Shown in pieces: positions 42,127-50,297 of a stretch of DNA of 64,000 nucleotides. The notes below the pieces were generated by a model. The model had not been told where the DNA came from. It searched no databases and saw only the letters and a program-made list of their open reading frames with translations. The translations under genes and the position numbers were made by a program. The stretch spans positions 1 through 64,000 of the forward strand of contig NZ_FWXD01000016.1 of assembly GCF_900176275.1 (NCBI RefSeq). The letters run 5' to 3'. Positions within the stretch are counted from its first letter, which is position 1; the number at the start of each line of letters is the position of its first letter. Source of the DNA: Andreprevotia lacus DSM 23236 (GTDB lineage: Bacteria; Pseudomonadota; Gammaproteobacteria; Burkholderiales; Chitinibacteraceae).

Positions 42127-42360
42127 ATGCAAATACACATTTTTAGAGGGCCAGGCCGCATCTTCGGTTTTACAAGCCATGCGGCGGGCGAGAATCTCCC
42201 GCAGAAATACGCCCCCTGGACCGCCTTCAAGGCCATCGAACTGCGCCGAGGGGAAACCACACCCGGCGTCGACGCCGACGAATGCCTGGACGACATCCAG
42301 ACCTATGGCGTGCACATCACGGATGCCCACGCACGCATCACCGAGGAGGCAATACGATAA
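42127..42360 (+). CDS. Small hypothetical protein
   Basis: A 77-residue protein starting MQIHIFRGPGRIFGFTSHAA; no family is recognised. A strong ribosome site (AAGGAGG) lies upstream at 42080, but it serves a 16-codon reading frame (42096..42146) in another frame, which overlaps this start; that small frame may act as a leader or simply mark the translation start region. The protein ends one base before R1 copy I. The 380 bp to its left (41744-42095) show an AT-richer patch (TTATTTACAAAGGTGTCTTTG) but no gene. Confidence 0.5.
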   Translation: MQIHIFRGPGRIFGFTSHAAGENLPQKYAPWTAFKAIELRRGETTPGVDADECLDDIQTYGVHITDAHARITEEAIR

Positions 42361-42361
42361 G

Positions 42362-42472
42362 AGCCGCGAACAAAACCCTGCTGGCGGCGTTACGCGCACT
42401 TGCCGTACGCCTTGTACTGTCTGCGTTTCGCGTGCCTTGCCAGCACCGCTTCACTGGGTTTTGTTGGCGGCT
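42362..42472. repeat. R1 palindromic repeat, copy I
   Basis: A copy from AGCCGCGAACAAAACCC to GGGTTTTGTTGGCGGCT, immediately after the stop of the 42127 gene. Confidence 0.75.
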
Positions 42473-42548
42473 CTAAAGCGGGGCCAAGGCAAGCCAGCCG
42501 CGCACGCTCAGTCGCACTGGCAAGCCACGGCCTGACGCTGTAATCAGG

Positions 42549-42580
42549 AGGACGCCACCCGGCAAGCCGGGTGGCGTCCT
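42549..42580 (+). terminator. Long perfect hairpin, probable terminator
   Basis: Arms AGGACGCCACCCGGC and GCCGGGTGGCGTCCT (15 bp, loop of 2) form a perfect stem, followed by CTCATCTC instead of a clean T-run. It lies about 190 bp downstream of the 42127 gene, behind R1 copy I. The 42581-42728 stretch holds an R2-like repeat and nothing else. Confidence 0.5.
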
Positions 42581-42728
42581 CTCATCTCAGCTGCCGGATG
42601 TGTGCTGCTTCGATCTTTGCGGCGCTTCGCCCAGCAGCCAGCAGGGCGCGCAATACGCAACGCGCATTGCGCCGCACGAAACAACACCTACATACAGCAC
42701 CGCCCACCGCAAAGACCCGCTGACCGCG

Positions 42729-43082
42729 CTACGCTTGTTGCATCGGGCTGCTCAACGCCGCCAGCCGTGCAGCAGTGGCATCCCATAATCTGTGCCTAAT
42801 AGCGAGCGCGTGCGCGTCGTCGGCATAGCCGCTGTCTTCAACGACAGGAGCCAATGCGGCGCCGACCTCGGCCCAGCCGGGCGTTTCGCGCATCAGCAAA
42901 AAGATCAGCCCCTGGTGACGAATGCTGAACGAGCCCTCGATTTCCTCGCGGCATTCAAACACCATATCGCCAGCGATAATCCACTGATTGAATTCATCGT
43001 AGCGGTACAAGAACTCGACTTTGCCCCGGGCAATCAAATTGACCAGCGCCGGCATGATTGCCAAGTATGATGCCTTGCTCAT
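42729..43082 (-). CDS. Hypothetical soluble protein
   Basis: A 117-residue protein started at MSKASYLAIMPALVNLIARG (43082). It has a conserved-looking compact core (KVEFLYRYDEFNQWIIAGDM; FSIRHQGLIFLLMRE) and the C-terminus ALSSPMQQA. No signal peptide or membrane segment. The divergent start of the 43184 gene is 100 bp to the right, so a shared control region is likely. No family is recognised. Confidence 0.55.
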   Translation of the reverse strand: MSKASYLAIMPALVNLIARGKVEFLYRYDEFNQWIIAGDMVFECREEIEGSFSIRHQGLIFLLMRETPGWAEVGAALAPVVEDSGYADDAHALAIRHRLWDATAARLAALSSPMQQA

Positions 43083-43183
43083 CGGGGCCTCACGATATGG
43101 GGCGGTAAAAACGCTGGCATCATTCTGCAATGCCGCAGCGAACGCCCACAAGCTTGCATCCCAAACTGCACAAGGAGCGCGGA

Positions 43184-43594
43184 TTGAAACCCGCCTGGAC
43201 CTGTTTTGCCACCGGCGCAGCCGGCACGCTGAGCGCACTGGTGCTGGCGGCGCTCGGCCACGCGCAATATGCAGATTATCGCGCCCGGGCCGAGAGCGGC
43301 GGCATGCTGCTCCAGCTGGCTCCGCTGCAACAGCAGATTGCCGCCCGCGCCATGGCCAGCAAATCATTTTCTGGCGTGGGCAAAGGCCTGAATACGGCAC
43401 TGCATGATCTATCCTTGCCGGCCGCCCTGCAGGTGCAGGACAACGGCACGCTGCTGGCCTGGGGCCGGCACCAGCAATTGATCGTGTTGTTGCCACAGTT
43501 CGATGCAGCAGGCCACGTCGTCTGGACCTGCGCGGGCGGGTCTGCCAGCGATGTGCCGGCAGCCTGCCGCACACCCGCAACACCCAACCCCTGA
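43184..43594 (+). CDS. Pilin-like hypothetical protein with TTG start
   Basis: A 136-residue protein. The best start is a TTG with AAGGAG six bases upstream, giving MKPAWTCFATGAAGTLSALV. The hydrophobic N-terminus followed by AQYADYRARAESGGMLLQLA resembles the pilin pattern (...Y.DY..R......), but the type IV prepilin peptidase site is not clear. Later segments (LHDLSLPAALQVQDNGTLLA; VVWTCAGGSASDVPAACR, with two Cys) suit the C-terminal domain of a minor pilin. It is followed after 30 bp by an exported protein gene. Confidence 0.5.
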   Translation: MKPAWTCFATGAAGTLSALVLAALGHAQYADYRARAESGGMLLQLAPLQQQIAARAMASKSFSGVGKGLNTALHDLSLPAALQVQDNGTLLAWGRHQQLIVLLPQFDAAGHVVWTCAGGSASDVPAACRTPATPNP

Positions 43595-43624
43595 TCCAGC
43601 TCATTCACCCCCACACCCCGCAAC

Positions 43625-44131
43625 ATGACGCGCCTGCATCAATTTGCCCTCGCCCTCACCATGCTGCTGTTGCTGGCCGCTGCCACGCCCGGCGTGCTGT
43701 GGCTGTATGCCGGCCGTGGCTTGTCCGACGTGCCGGACAGCGTGCACGATGAAGTCGCCACTGCCGTGCGCGGTGCGTTCTTCAGGCAGGCATTTGTCAA
43801 CGACTATATCGAAGAAGACCTGCTACCGCAGGCCAAGCGGGTCAAGGCCAAACCGCTGGCCGACCGGCTGCTGTTCGACCGCGAAATCCTCAAGCGCTTT
43901 GCGCTGGACAACTACGTTGCCGTCTACTTCCTCGAAGATGTCGTCGGCACCGATGACGCAGCCCTGTACGCGCACCTGCGCGCCTACCAGCTCAGCGACG
44001 CATACGACGCACTGCCCTTGCAGCAACGCCAGCGGGTAGACAACTGGACAGACCTGCTGTCCGAGCAGACCACGCCACGTGCGCTCGAGATTCGCCACGC
44101 GCCCACACCCCCTGCATCAGCCCCGAAATGA
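43625..44131 (+). CDS. Exported or membrane-anchored hypothetical protein
   Basis: A 168-residue protein starting MTRLHQFALALTMLLLLAAA, which gives one N-terminal hydrophobic segment (signal or anchor). The rest is soluble and acidic (DYIEEDLLPQAKRVKAKPLA; VYFLEDVVGTDDAALYAHLR) with a Pro-rich end (PTPPASAPK). It is probably co-transcribed with the 43184 gene. The 260 bp to its right hold two R2 copies (near 44190 and 44270) and no gene. Confidence 0.55.
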   Translation: MTRLHQFALALTMLLLLAAATPGVLWLYAGRGLSDVPDSVHDEVATAVRGAFFRQAFVNDYIEEDLLPQAKRVKAKPLADRLLFDREILKRFALDNYVAVYFLEDVVGTDDAALYAHLRAYQLSDAYDALPLQQRQRVDNWTDLLSEQTTPRALEIRHAPTPPASAPK

Positions 44132-44393
44132 GCTCAAACAACACCATGGCCGCGCTGGAAATCGCGCGCAGCAGCGGGGACGCAGGAGCGTAGGGTGCAA
44201 TGAGCAAGGCGAATTGCACCGACGTAATCGCCCCCCATACCGCGCCACCCACCGCAAACCCGCGATGCAATGCACCACGCTGATTGCACCCTGCGCGGCT
44301 GCGCCAGCGGGGTGCCAGATGCATGCGGCGCATCTCCTGTGGCGTGGCAGTCAGGCATGCTGGCGCGCCACGCCCGCGCGGGCTTGGTGACGA

Positions 44394-46361
44394 TCAGAAA
44401 GCGTAACGCTGGATCGGCACGGTAATGCCGCCCGGCAGAATCAATTGCCCGCTGGTCGCGCTGGAGAACTGCACGATCACCGCGCCAGCGTTCGCATTGG
44501 TCACCACCGGCGAGGCATACAGGCCGCCCAGCGTCTGGCCCTTGCCATACAGGCTGAGCGCGCCCTGATACGCATTGGCGGCCACCAGTGCATTCTGCGT
44601 GATATACCAGTTGGGCTTGCCGCCCTCGTCATACAGATAGGCGGCAATGAAGGCGGTGCCGCCCTGCACTTCGATGAAATAGCCGCGGCCCCCTTCGTTC
44701 GGGTTCCACCACCAGCCGGTTTGCGGATTGCCTGCCACCGGCGGCTGCGCCAGACCATCGCTGACGATGGGGAAGCGTTCGATATTGGTCGTCTGCGTGA
44801 CGAAATTGCTGCTTTCGAACTTGAGCGTGGCCTTGCGATCAGACAGGGGCATCAGCGTGACCTTGCCGGCGTTGCTGGGGCCGATTGGCGCCCTCCAGCT
44901 GCCTTGCAGCGTTTGCCCACCCTGGTAGTACTGCAGATCGCCGGTGTAAAAACCGGTGGCGGGGTCGGGCAGCAGCCAGGACACATACCATACCGGGCTG
45001 CCGGCGCTGTCATACATGAAACCGGCAAAGTAGAGCTTGCCGTCGGCATTGCTTTCCAGCGAATAGCCCCGGCCGCCTTCGCTCGGGCTCCACCACCAGC
45101 CCGTTTCCGGCTTGATCCGCGTCGGGGCGGCGGTATCGCTGCCCGGGGTGGTCAGGACGGCATAGAGGCCATCCGAGAATTCGTTGGCCGTGCTGGTGGC
45201 GGCAAACACATTGTAGGTTGTACCCGGTTGCAGGCCGGACAGCACATAGTTGGTCGGCGTGTTGGCCTTCAGCGGCCCGTAGCCGCGCAAGGGGCTGGGC
45301 GTCCATGCGGCATCGGCACCCTGCAATACCTGCATCACGCTCGGGATGGCGGCGCTGGCAGGCAATACCAGCCAGTGGGCCTCGCTGTCCTTGTCGGCCG
45401 AGATCGTCAGCACGGCATTGCTGCTGCGCACCGCATCCACTTTGATTTTCTGCAGCTTGATGGTGGGGGTCAACGGCGCCGAGGTTTTGAAATCGAGGCC
45501 GACGCCGTTGGAGGTCTGGCCAGCCGCATTCTGGGCTACCAGATAGAAGCTGTACGGCGTATTGGGGGTCAGGTCTGTCACCACGAACTGGGTCGTTGCG
45601 CCTGCGGTCATTTTGGCGCTGCCGCGCACGGCAAAGGCCTTGCCGCTGGCATCGATGCCGCTGACCACCTGGGTTTTGCTCGGCTGGGCGCTGCCGCCTG
45701 GCACGACCACCCAATAGCCGGTGGCTGCGGTATCGGAGACCGCAGTCACGAAGATGCCATAGGCCCCGAGCAGGCTGGTGTCGAGCTTGGACAGCACAGG
45801 CGCCGGTGCAGTAGCGGAATACGACAGATCAGTCAGGAAGTACACGCCGACCAGGGTGCATGATGGCGGATAGCTGTATGAGGGGAACAACAAGGTGCCG
45901 ATTTTCGAACCGTATTGGTATGTGGCGCCGGTTGCATCGAGGGTGAATGACGTTCGCCCGGTGTACAGCGCCAGGCACAGCGGGTCGGTCTGGAAAATCG
46001 CACGCTGGAGCGAATCGCTGAAAAACGACTGGGTTTCGTAGCTCAGCAGGGCCGAATAGCTGCCCGCCGTGACCGATGACGATGCCGTGTACGCGCCAGC
46101 CACCTCGCAGGTGGTGCCGGACTGGAACAGAATCTGCCCATCGCTGAAACCCAGCCCCGAATTCATCGACAACACCGCCGCCGACGATCTGGCAAACTCG
46201 AAACAGAACTTGGTCTTCAGCATGATATTGCTGTTGGCCAGCTGATAGAAGTTCGCGGCAATCCGCGTGGCGGTGACCGAATAAGTACTGGCAGCGGCCG
46301 TCCAGCCCGTGCACAGCAGCATCAGGGTAAACAACAGTCCGCGAAGTCGTTGCATGGTCAT
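44394..46361 (-). CDS. Secreted protein with fibronectin-type and GWWW..EGGRGY repeats
   Basis: A 655-residue protein starting MTMQRLRGLLFTLMLLCTGW with a signal peptide (cut probably after TAAA). The N-terminal half is beta-rich with a few Cys. Two segments look like fibronectin-III-type domains (TQFVVTDLTPNTPYSFYLVA; TNYVLSGLQPGTTYNVFAAT). The C-terminus has two copies of an aromatic repeat: TGWWWSPSEGGRGYSLES and TGWWWNPNEGGRGYFIEV, each followed by an F/Y-rich strand. Such a repeat is common in secreted proteins of unknown function in proteobacteria. It is likely outside the cell or on its surface. Confidence 0.65.
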   Translation of the reverse strand: MTMQRLRGLLFTLMLLCTGWTAAASTYSVTATRIAANFYQLANSNIMLKTKFCFEFARSSAAVLSMNSGLGFSDGQILFQSGTTCEVAGAYTASSSVTAGSYSALLSYETQSFFSDSLQRAIFQTDPLCLALYTGRTSFTLDATGATYQYGSKIGTLLFPSYSYPPSCTLVGVYFLTDLSYSATAPAPVLSKLDTSLLGAYGIFVTAVSDTAATGYWVVVPGGSAQPSKTQVVSGIDASGKAFAVRGSAKMTAGATTQFVVTDLTPNTPYSFYLVAQNAAGQTSNGVGLDFKTSAPLTPTIKLQKIKVDAVRSSNAVLTISADKDSEAHWLVLPASAAIPSVMQVLQGADAAWTPSPLRGYGPLKANTPTNYVLSGLQPGTTYNVFAATSTANEFSDGLYAVLTTPGSDTAAPTRIKPETGWWWSPSEGGRGYSLESNADGKLYFAGFMYDSAGSPVWYVSWLLPDPATGFYTGDLQYYQGGQTLQGSWRAPIGPSNAGKVTLMPLSDRKATLKFESSNFVTQTTNIERFPIVSDGLAQPPVAGNPQTGWWWNPNEGGRGYFIEVQGGTAFIAAYLYDEGGKPNWYITQNALVAANAYQGALSLYGKGQTLGGLYASPVVTNANAGAVIVQFSSATSGQLILPGGITVPIQRYAF

Positions 46362-46833
46362 GCGCTTTACTCGTTGTGGTCGGCCTGTACGGCATGGTGA
46401 TCGAAAAGGTGGCTGCGATCGTCCGCGTGCAACCGAGACCGGCCCGCCGCAGCAGAAATCACCCGCTTGCCCCACCTGCCCCGGGCAGACCATGAGGCCC
46501 GGCCTGGTGCCGGCGCGGCATGATTTAACCGCGGCTCAATATTTTGTAAGCAAACTTGGTGAAGTTTGCAGGATTATGCAAGACAAATGCGGGCTTGTCA
46601 GCTTTCTGAGACAATTTGCGGCCACCAGCCAGCGGGATACCGGGCACGTGGCAGGCTTGGCGCAGACTGCGCCTGCCCGCAAGCACGACGGCCTGTGTGC
46701 CGGGTGCACAACCGCCTGCCGCCGGGATGAAACGCATCGTCAACGCGCCAGCCTGCGGGGCTGGCCAATCGCAGGCCAATCGCGCCACAACACGCCCCAT
46801 ACAGCGCCACCCGGCATCAGACGGGATGCAGCC
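46362..46833. other. Gap of ~470 bp without a recognised gene
   Basis: The stretch between the divergent 44394 gene and the 46834 gene has a locally AT-rich patch (CTCAATATTTTGTAAGCAAA at about 46536) that could hold promoters for either side. No repeat family or convincing reading frame is seen. Confidence 0.4.
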
Positions 46834-47097
46834 ATGCCACGACATCTGCTTGTAGCAAGACACGCATTTTTTGCGTTGGTGTTCACGCTGGTCGCTGCGG
46901 CAAATATCTATCTGTACCGCATGGGCCAGCTGCAGCGCCTGAACGACGGCATCACCATGGGCTTGGGACTGGTGGAACTGATGATCTGTGCAGGGCTGTT
47001 GCCCTTGTTGCTGGCCACCCTCTGCCTGCGGCCGGAACGCGCCTGGCTGATTGCCATCGGCACGGCCAGCGCAGTGCTGCCATTCCTGATCCATTAG
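46834..47097 (+). CDS. Small inner-membrane protein
   Basis: An 87-residue protein starting MPRHLLVARHAFFALVFTLV. It has three hydrophobic segments (FFALVFTLVAAANIYLYRMG; GLVELMICAGLLPLLLATLC; AWLIAIGTASAVLPFLIH). A shadow on the other strand is rejected. Its stop codon TAG is completed by the first G of the MITE at 47097, so insertion of the element probably changed the C-terminus. The function is unknown. Confidence 0.55.
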   Translation: MPRHLLVARHAFFALVFTLVAAANIYLYRMGQLQRLNDGITMGLGLVELMICAGLLPLLLATLCLRPERAWLIAIGTASAVLPFLIH

Positions 47098-47357
47098 GGC
47101 CTGTTAACACTTATTTCGCGCTTGCGCTGGGCCGCAAAGAGGTCAGCTACAAGGCACGCAACGCAGGCAATAACCGGTTATTGCCAAGGCACGTAACGCC
47201 GTAGATGACGGCAGCCCAGCCCTGCGGGTTCGGGGTATTTCGGGCGGTTCGCTGCGTTGCAAACCGCTTGCGGTACCCGTACCGCGGCGCGTTCTGCGCC
47301 TTGCGCTCCATCCCGAACTACCCCGAACGCAAGCGTGAAATAAGTGTTAACAGGCCC
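47097..47357. mobile_element. 261-bp MITE with 30-bp terminal inverted repeats, flanked by TA
   Basis: The left end GGGCCTGTTAACACTTATTT and the right end AAATAAGTGTTAACAGGCCC are inverted copies over about 30 bp (29 matching). TA flanks both sides (47095-47096, 47358-47359), fitting target duplication by an IS630/mariner-type transposase. There is no transposase inside. Confidence 0.8.
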
Positions 47358-47479
47358 TAGCGCGCTGCGTGGCGTAGCCGCGCCGGGTGCAATGCGCAAA
47401 GCGAATGGCGCCGCAGGGACAACGTTCGTATATACAGCAGCACCCACCGCAAACACACGATGCAATGCGCTGCGCCTGG

Positions 47480-47590
47480 AGCGGCTGACAAAACCCCGTG
47501 GAACGGTGCTGGCAAGGCGTGCGGAACGCAGCCAGTACAAGACGTACGGCAAGTGAGTGCAACGCAGCCAGCAGGGTTTTGTCAGCGGCG
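47480..47590. repeat. R1 palindromic repeat, copy J
   Basis: A copy from AGCGGCTGACAAAACCCC to GGGTTTTGTCAGCGGC. Just left is an R2-like block (CGGGTGCAATGCGCAAAGCG) next to the MITE; 47591-47714 holds another R2-like block and an ACACACC...GCGTGTAAT site. Confidence 0.7.
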
Positions 47591-47714
47591 CTTATTGCAT
47601 CCTGCCGCCGCTGTTTACCGACAAGGTGGTGGTTGAGATGCTGCGCAGCGCGCAATGCGCATTGCGCCACATCACACTTGCCCGACCCATAAAGCACACA
47701 CCACCGCGTGTAAT

Positions 47715-48257
47715 TTAATACGGACCGGCCGCACGGAAATGCGCCACCGTGCCCGCCGTGAACATGCCCGGCTTGCGCAGCACCAGCTCACGCTCGGCCT
47801 GGTGCAGCTGGCCATCCAGCGTGGCGTACACCTCGTCGCGGTAGCGCTGCGCCGTCTGCTTGCCGCGCGCCATGATGCTGCGCAGCCGCTCCACCCCGCC
47901 ATGCGCGCTGCGGCGAGTGCCATCGCCGCCCAGCCACATCAGCACCGCCTGCGCGGCAGCCGCCTCGCCGTGCGGTATTTCCAGCAGGCCAGCCAGCCAC
48001 TGCGCCGCAGCAGCCCGCTCGAAAAACCCTGCCCGCGCCAACAGCAAGCCCGCGCCCAGCTGCGGAAAATCGTCGCGCTCCAGCTGCGCCAGCAACTGCG
48101 CCGCCTGGCCGTGCAGCTCGTGCCCATCCAGCTCGCCCGGCACCGGCTTGCCGCCCGTGCGCGCCCGCAGCAGCGCCAGCACCGAATCGCCATAGCCCGA
48201 GCGGCTCACACACTCCAGCGCCCACGCCACCGCCCTGATCACACCACTGAACTGCAT
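47715..48257 (-). CDS. Unrecognised soluble, probably phage-related protein
   Basis: A 180-residue protein started at MQFSGVIRAVAWALECVSRS (48257), with AAGGGGAAGGG upstream. It is alanine- and leucine-rich and helical (AAQLLAQLERDDFPQLGAGL; FFERAAAAQWLAGLLEIPHG), and ends in basic/aromatic residues. No signal peptide or catalytic motif. It lies downstream of the spanin-like group on the same strand, separated by the satellite-like repeat, and its association with those genes is uncertain. Confidence 0.5.
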   Translation of the reverse strand: MQFSGVIRAVAWALECVSRSGYGDSVLALLRARTGGKPVPGELDGHELHGQAAQLLAQLERDDFPQLGAGLLLARAGFFERAAAAQWLAGLLEIPHGEAAAAQAVLMWLGGDGTRRSAHGGVERLRSIMARGKQTAQRYRDEVYATLDGQLHQAERELVLRKPGMFTAGTVAHFRAAGPY

Positions 48258-48427
48258 CTGTCCCTTCCCCTTTCTGCCTATCGCCCGATTTACCCACCAC
48301 GACACCAGCGCCCGGCACCCTCTGTGCCGCACGCCGCTTGACCACGACGCGTAGAAACCACGCCCGGTACGGCTCCCGCACACAACCGGTGCAATGCGCT
48401 GCGCTTATTGCACCCTACGGCGCAGCA

Positions 48428-48800
48428 CCATCAAACCACCACACGTAGGGCGCAATGAGCAAAGCGAATTGCGCCGTACACACTCACACCCACACCCACA
48501 CCCAAACTCACACCAAGCCACACAAGAGCACACGCAAGCGTGTAATTAACTCAACCGGCCTGCTCTACGCCCGCAGCGCGTAGGGCGCAATGAGCCCGGC
48601 GAATTGCGCCGCACACACCCACACCCACACCCACACCCACACCCACACCCACACTCAAACTCACACCAAGACACACAAAAGCACACGCAAGCGTGTAATT
48701 AGCTCAATCGGCCTGCTCTACGCCTGCAGCGCGTAGGGCGCAATGAGCCCGGCGAATTGCGCCGCACACCTGCCCAGAGAAACACACAAAAGCGTGTAAT
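48428..48800. repeat. Tandem long repeat of R2 plus CACACCCA satellite
   Basis: About 2.6 units of 135-153 bp begin near 48444, 48579 and 48732. Each has CGTAGGGCGCAATGAGC, GCGAATTGCGCC, a CACACCCACA simple repeat, GCACACGCAAGCGTGTAATT and a final GGCCTGCTCTACGC. The run of CACACC units differs in length between copies. This 550-bp gap has no gene. Confidence 0.8.
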
Positions 48801-48804
48801 TAAA

Positions 48805-48954
48805 TCAATCAACCTGCCCCACACTCGCAACATCACCCGGCGTACGCCCCTTGCGCCGCCAATCGGCCCACCAGCACCACGCACCGGCCAGCAACAAGCC
48901 CGCCTTGATCACCAGCAAGATCAGCAAACCCCACCACAACAGCACCGTAAACAT
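48805..48954 (-). CDS. Small single-span membrane protein
   Basis: A 49-residue protein, MFTVLLWWGLLILLVIKAGL then LLAGAWCWWADWRRKGRT... GQVD. It has one long hydrophobic span and a basic cytoplasmic-type tail. Its ATG overlaps the stop of the preceding spanin-like gene (TGATG), so translation is coupled. Size and topology fit a small lysis accessory or pinholin-like protein, but the spacing from the holin/lysozyme genes at 16 kb is unexplained. Confidence 0.55.
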   Translation of the reverse strand: MFTVLLWWGLLILLVIKAGLLLAGAWCWWADWRRKGRTPGDVASVGQVD

Positions 48955-49517
48955 CACGGCGTGGCCGCCACATCGCGCCACCACGCCTGCCAGCCTGCGG
49001 CCACCTGATACAGCTCGGCGCAGCGGGCGTAGTTGTCGGCCACCGTTGCCATCAGCTCGCCATCGCTGACGCCGGCAGCGGCAGGGGCTTGAGCATCGGC
49101 AACGGTTGCAACAGGCGTGCCGGTGGCCGGGGCAGCAGTGGCGACGGCTGCGGCGGCACGGTCGTGCAAGCGGCGAGCAGCAGCAGGCAGCTGCACGGCA
49201 ACATGATTTTGCGCATAGGTTTTTACCTCCTCGGCCAGCTGCGCCTGCAGGCGGGCGCGCGCCACATCCTGCCCCGCCAGCGTTTGCGCATGCGCAGCCA
49301 GCAATGATTGATAACGGTTTTCCTGCGCCAGCCGCACTTCACGCGCCGCCAGCGCCTCGGCCCGCGCCGCCTGATCGCGCTGCGCAAACCCGCTGCGATA
49401 CCCGGCCGCAAACAAGGCGAGCACCAGCAGCAACACCGCCCCGCCCGCCAGCAACGCCCGCGTCAACGCCCCGGCAGGCCACACCGCCTGCCAGCCGGCC
49501 AGCAGCACGCTTAACAC
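48954..49517 (-). CDS. Rz-like spanin (inner membrane)
   Basis: About 187 residues. The start is a GTG at 49517 with GAGGTGG upstream (MLSVLLAGWQAVWPAGALTR), giving an N-terminal membrane span (LLAGGAVLLLVLALFAAGY). A long helical region follows (RDQAARAEALAAREVRLAQE) and VADNYARCAELYQVAAGWQA near the C-terminus, a pattern seen in phage Rz-type proteins. It would help break the outer membrane at lysis. It lies 33 kb from the holin and lysozyme. Confidence 0.6.
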   Translation of the reverse strand: MLSVLLAGWQAVWPAGALTRALLAGGAVLLLVLALFAAGYRSGFAQRDQAARAEALAAREVRLAQENRYQSLLAAHAQTLAGQDVARARLQAQLAEEVKTYAQNHVAVQLPAAARRLHDRAAAAVATAAPATGTPVATVADAQAPAAAGVSDGELMATVADNYARCAELYQVAAGWQAWWRDVAATP

Positions 49518-49711
49518 GACGCCACCTCGCGGCGCAGCTGCGCAATGCCCGGCCAGATCGCCGCTACCGCCGGCCGCAAGCGCTTGCCCGCCGCCAGGCG
49601 CGGCAACAACACCACCCCGCCCCGGTTCAACGCCCCCCGCTCGGCCACCCCCACCGCCGCACCATATTGCACACGACCACGGCAGGGCGTGAAATTGAAT
49701 ACCAGCTTCAT
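49511..49711 (-). CDS. Small protein upstream of the spanin-like gene
   Basis: A 66-residue protein started at MKLVFNFTPCRGRVQYGAAV (49711), with the strong site GGAGGTGG right before it; its 3' end overlaps the spanin start by 7 bp. It is basic with Val/Gly-rich parts (NRGGVVLLPRLAAGKRLRPA). No family is recognised. Overlap and spacing make it part of the same operon as the spanin-like and single-span genes. Confidence 0.5.
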   Translation of the reverse strand: MKLVFNFTPCRGRVQYGAAVGVAERGALNRGGVVLLPRLAAGKRLRPAVAAIWPGIAQLRREVASC

Positions 49712-49844
49712 TCCACCTCCATTCACATAGAAAGCCACTGCGGCCAGGCGTTACCGGCAAGCATTCTCGGGCAAAAACCCGCCTGCCTGCCGCGCTGCGC
49801 CTGACTGCGCCGGACTGCGCAGTAGCATTACATCAGCGGTACCA

Positions 49845-49957
49845 GCATATCTTATTACACACAAAAATGTGCAATTTGTGGTGTTACGGGGTTGGGGACG
49901 GGCCGTACGCAGCGCCTGCCAGACCGCCAGCCACAAAAAACCCCGCCGGGGCGGGGT
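49845..49957 (-). promoter_or_regulatory. Control region of the spanin-like operon: hairpin and GTGTGTAA site
   Basis: On the minus strand a hairpin with arms CCCCGCC/GGCGGGG (49941-49957) is followed by six T residues. About 60 nt further lies GCACATTTTTGTGTGTAATA (near 49873-49854), which matches the ACAC/GTGTAAT pattern of other sites. The operon start at 49711 is 140 nt away. Confidence 0.45.
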
Positions 49958-50297
49958 TGCATGGATTTTGGGGGCAGGTCTTGCAACCCAACAATTCAAA
50001 TTGAAATCACTTTGGTGCGCACGATGCCACGGCAAGACGGATTCTCATGGCGGCGAGAAATGTATGTGCAAGACCTGATCCCGCAATCTTGCCGTTCGAT
50101 ACCTTGATGTGATGCCAGATCATGGGGTTGTTTTCCCTGAGAGGGGCGATGACCCATTATCATCGAAGCCCCGCAGTGCACCTACCCACCCACCCCCAAT
50201 ATTTGCAAACACAGACAGATTGACGCTACCGCGCGCCCGGTTCAAGCTGGCGGGCCTGCACGCCCCGCCGCCCCCATCGCTCCGGATTTAAGCCCGC

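Noticed and set aside
48480..48660. CACACC repeats as a CRISPR array
   Set aside because: The units are short simple repeats without unique spacers, and no cas gene is nearby.
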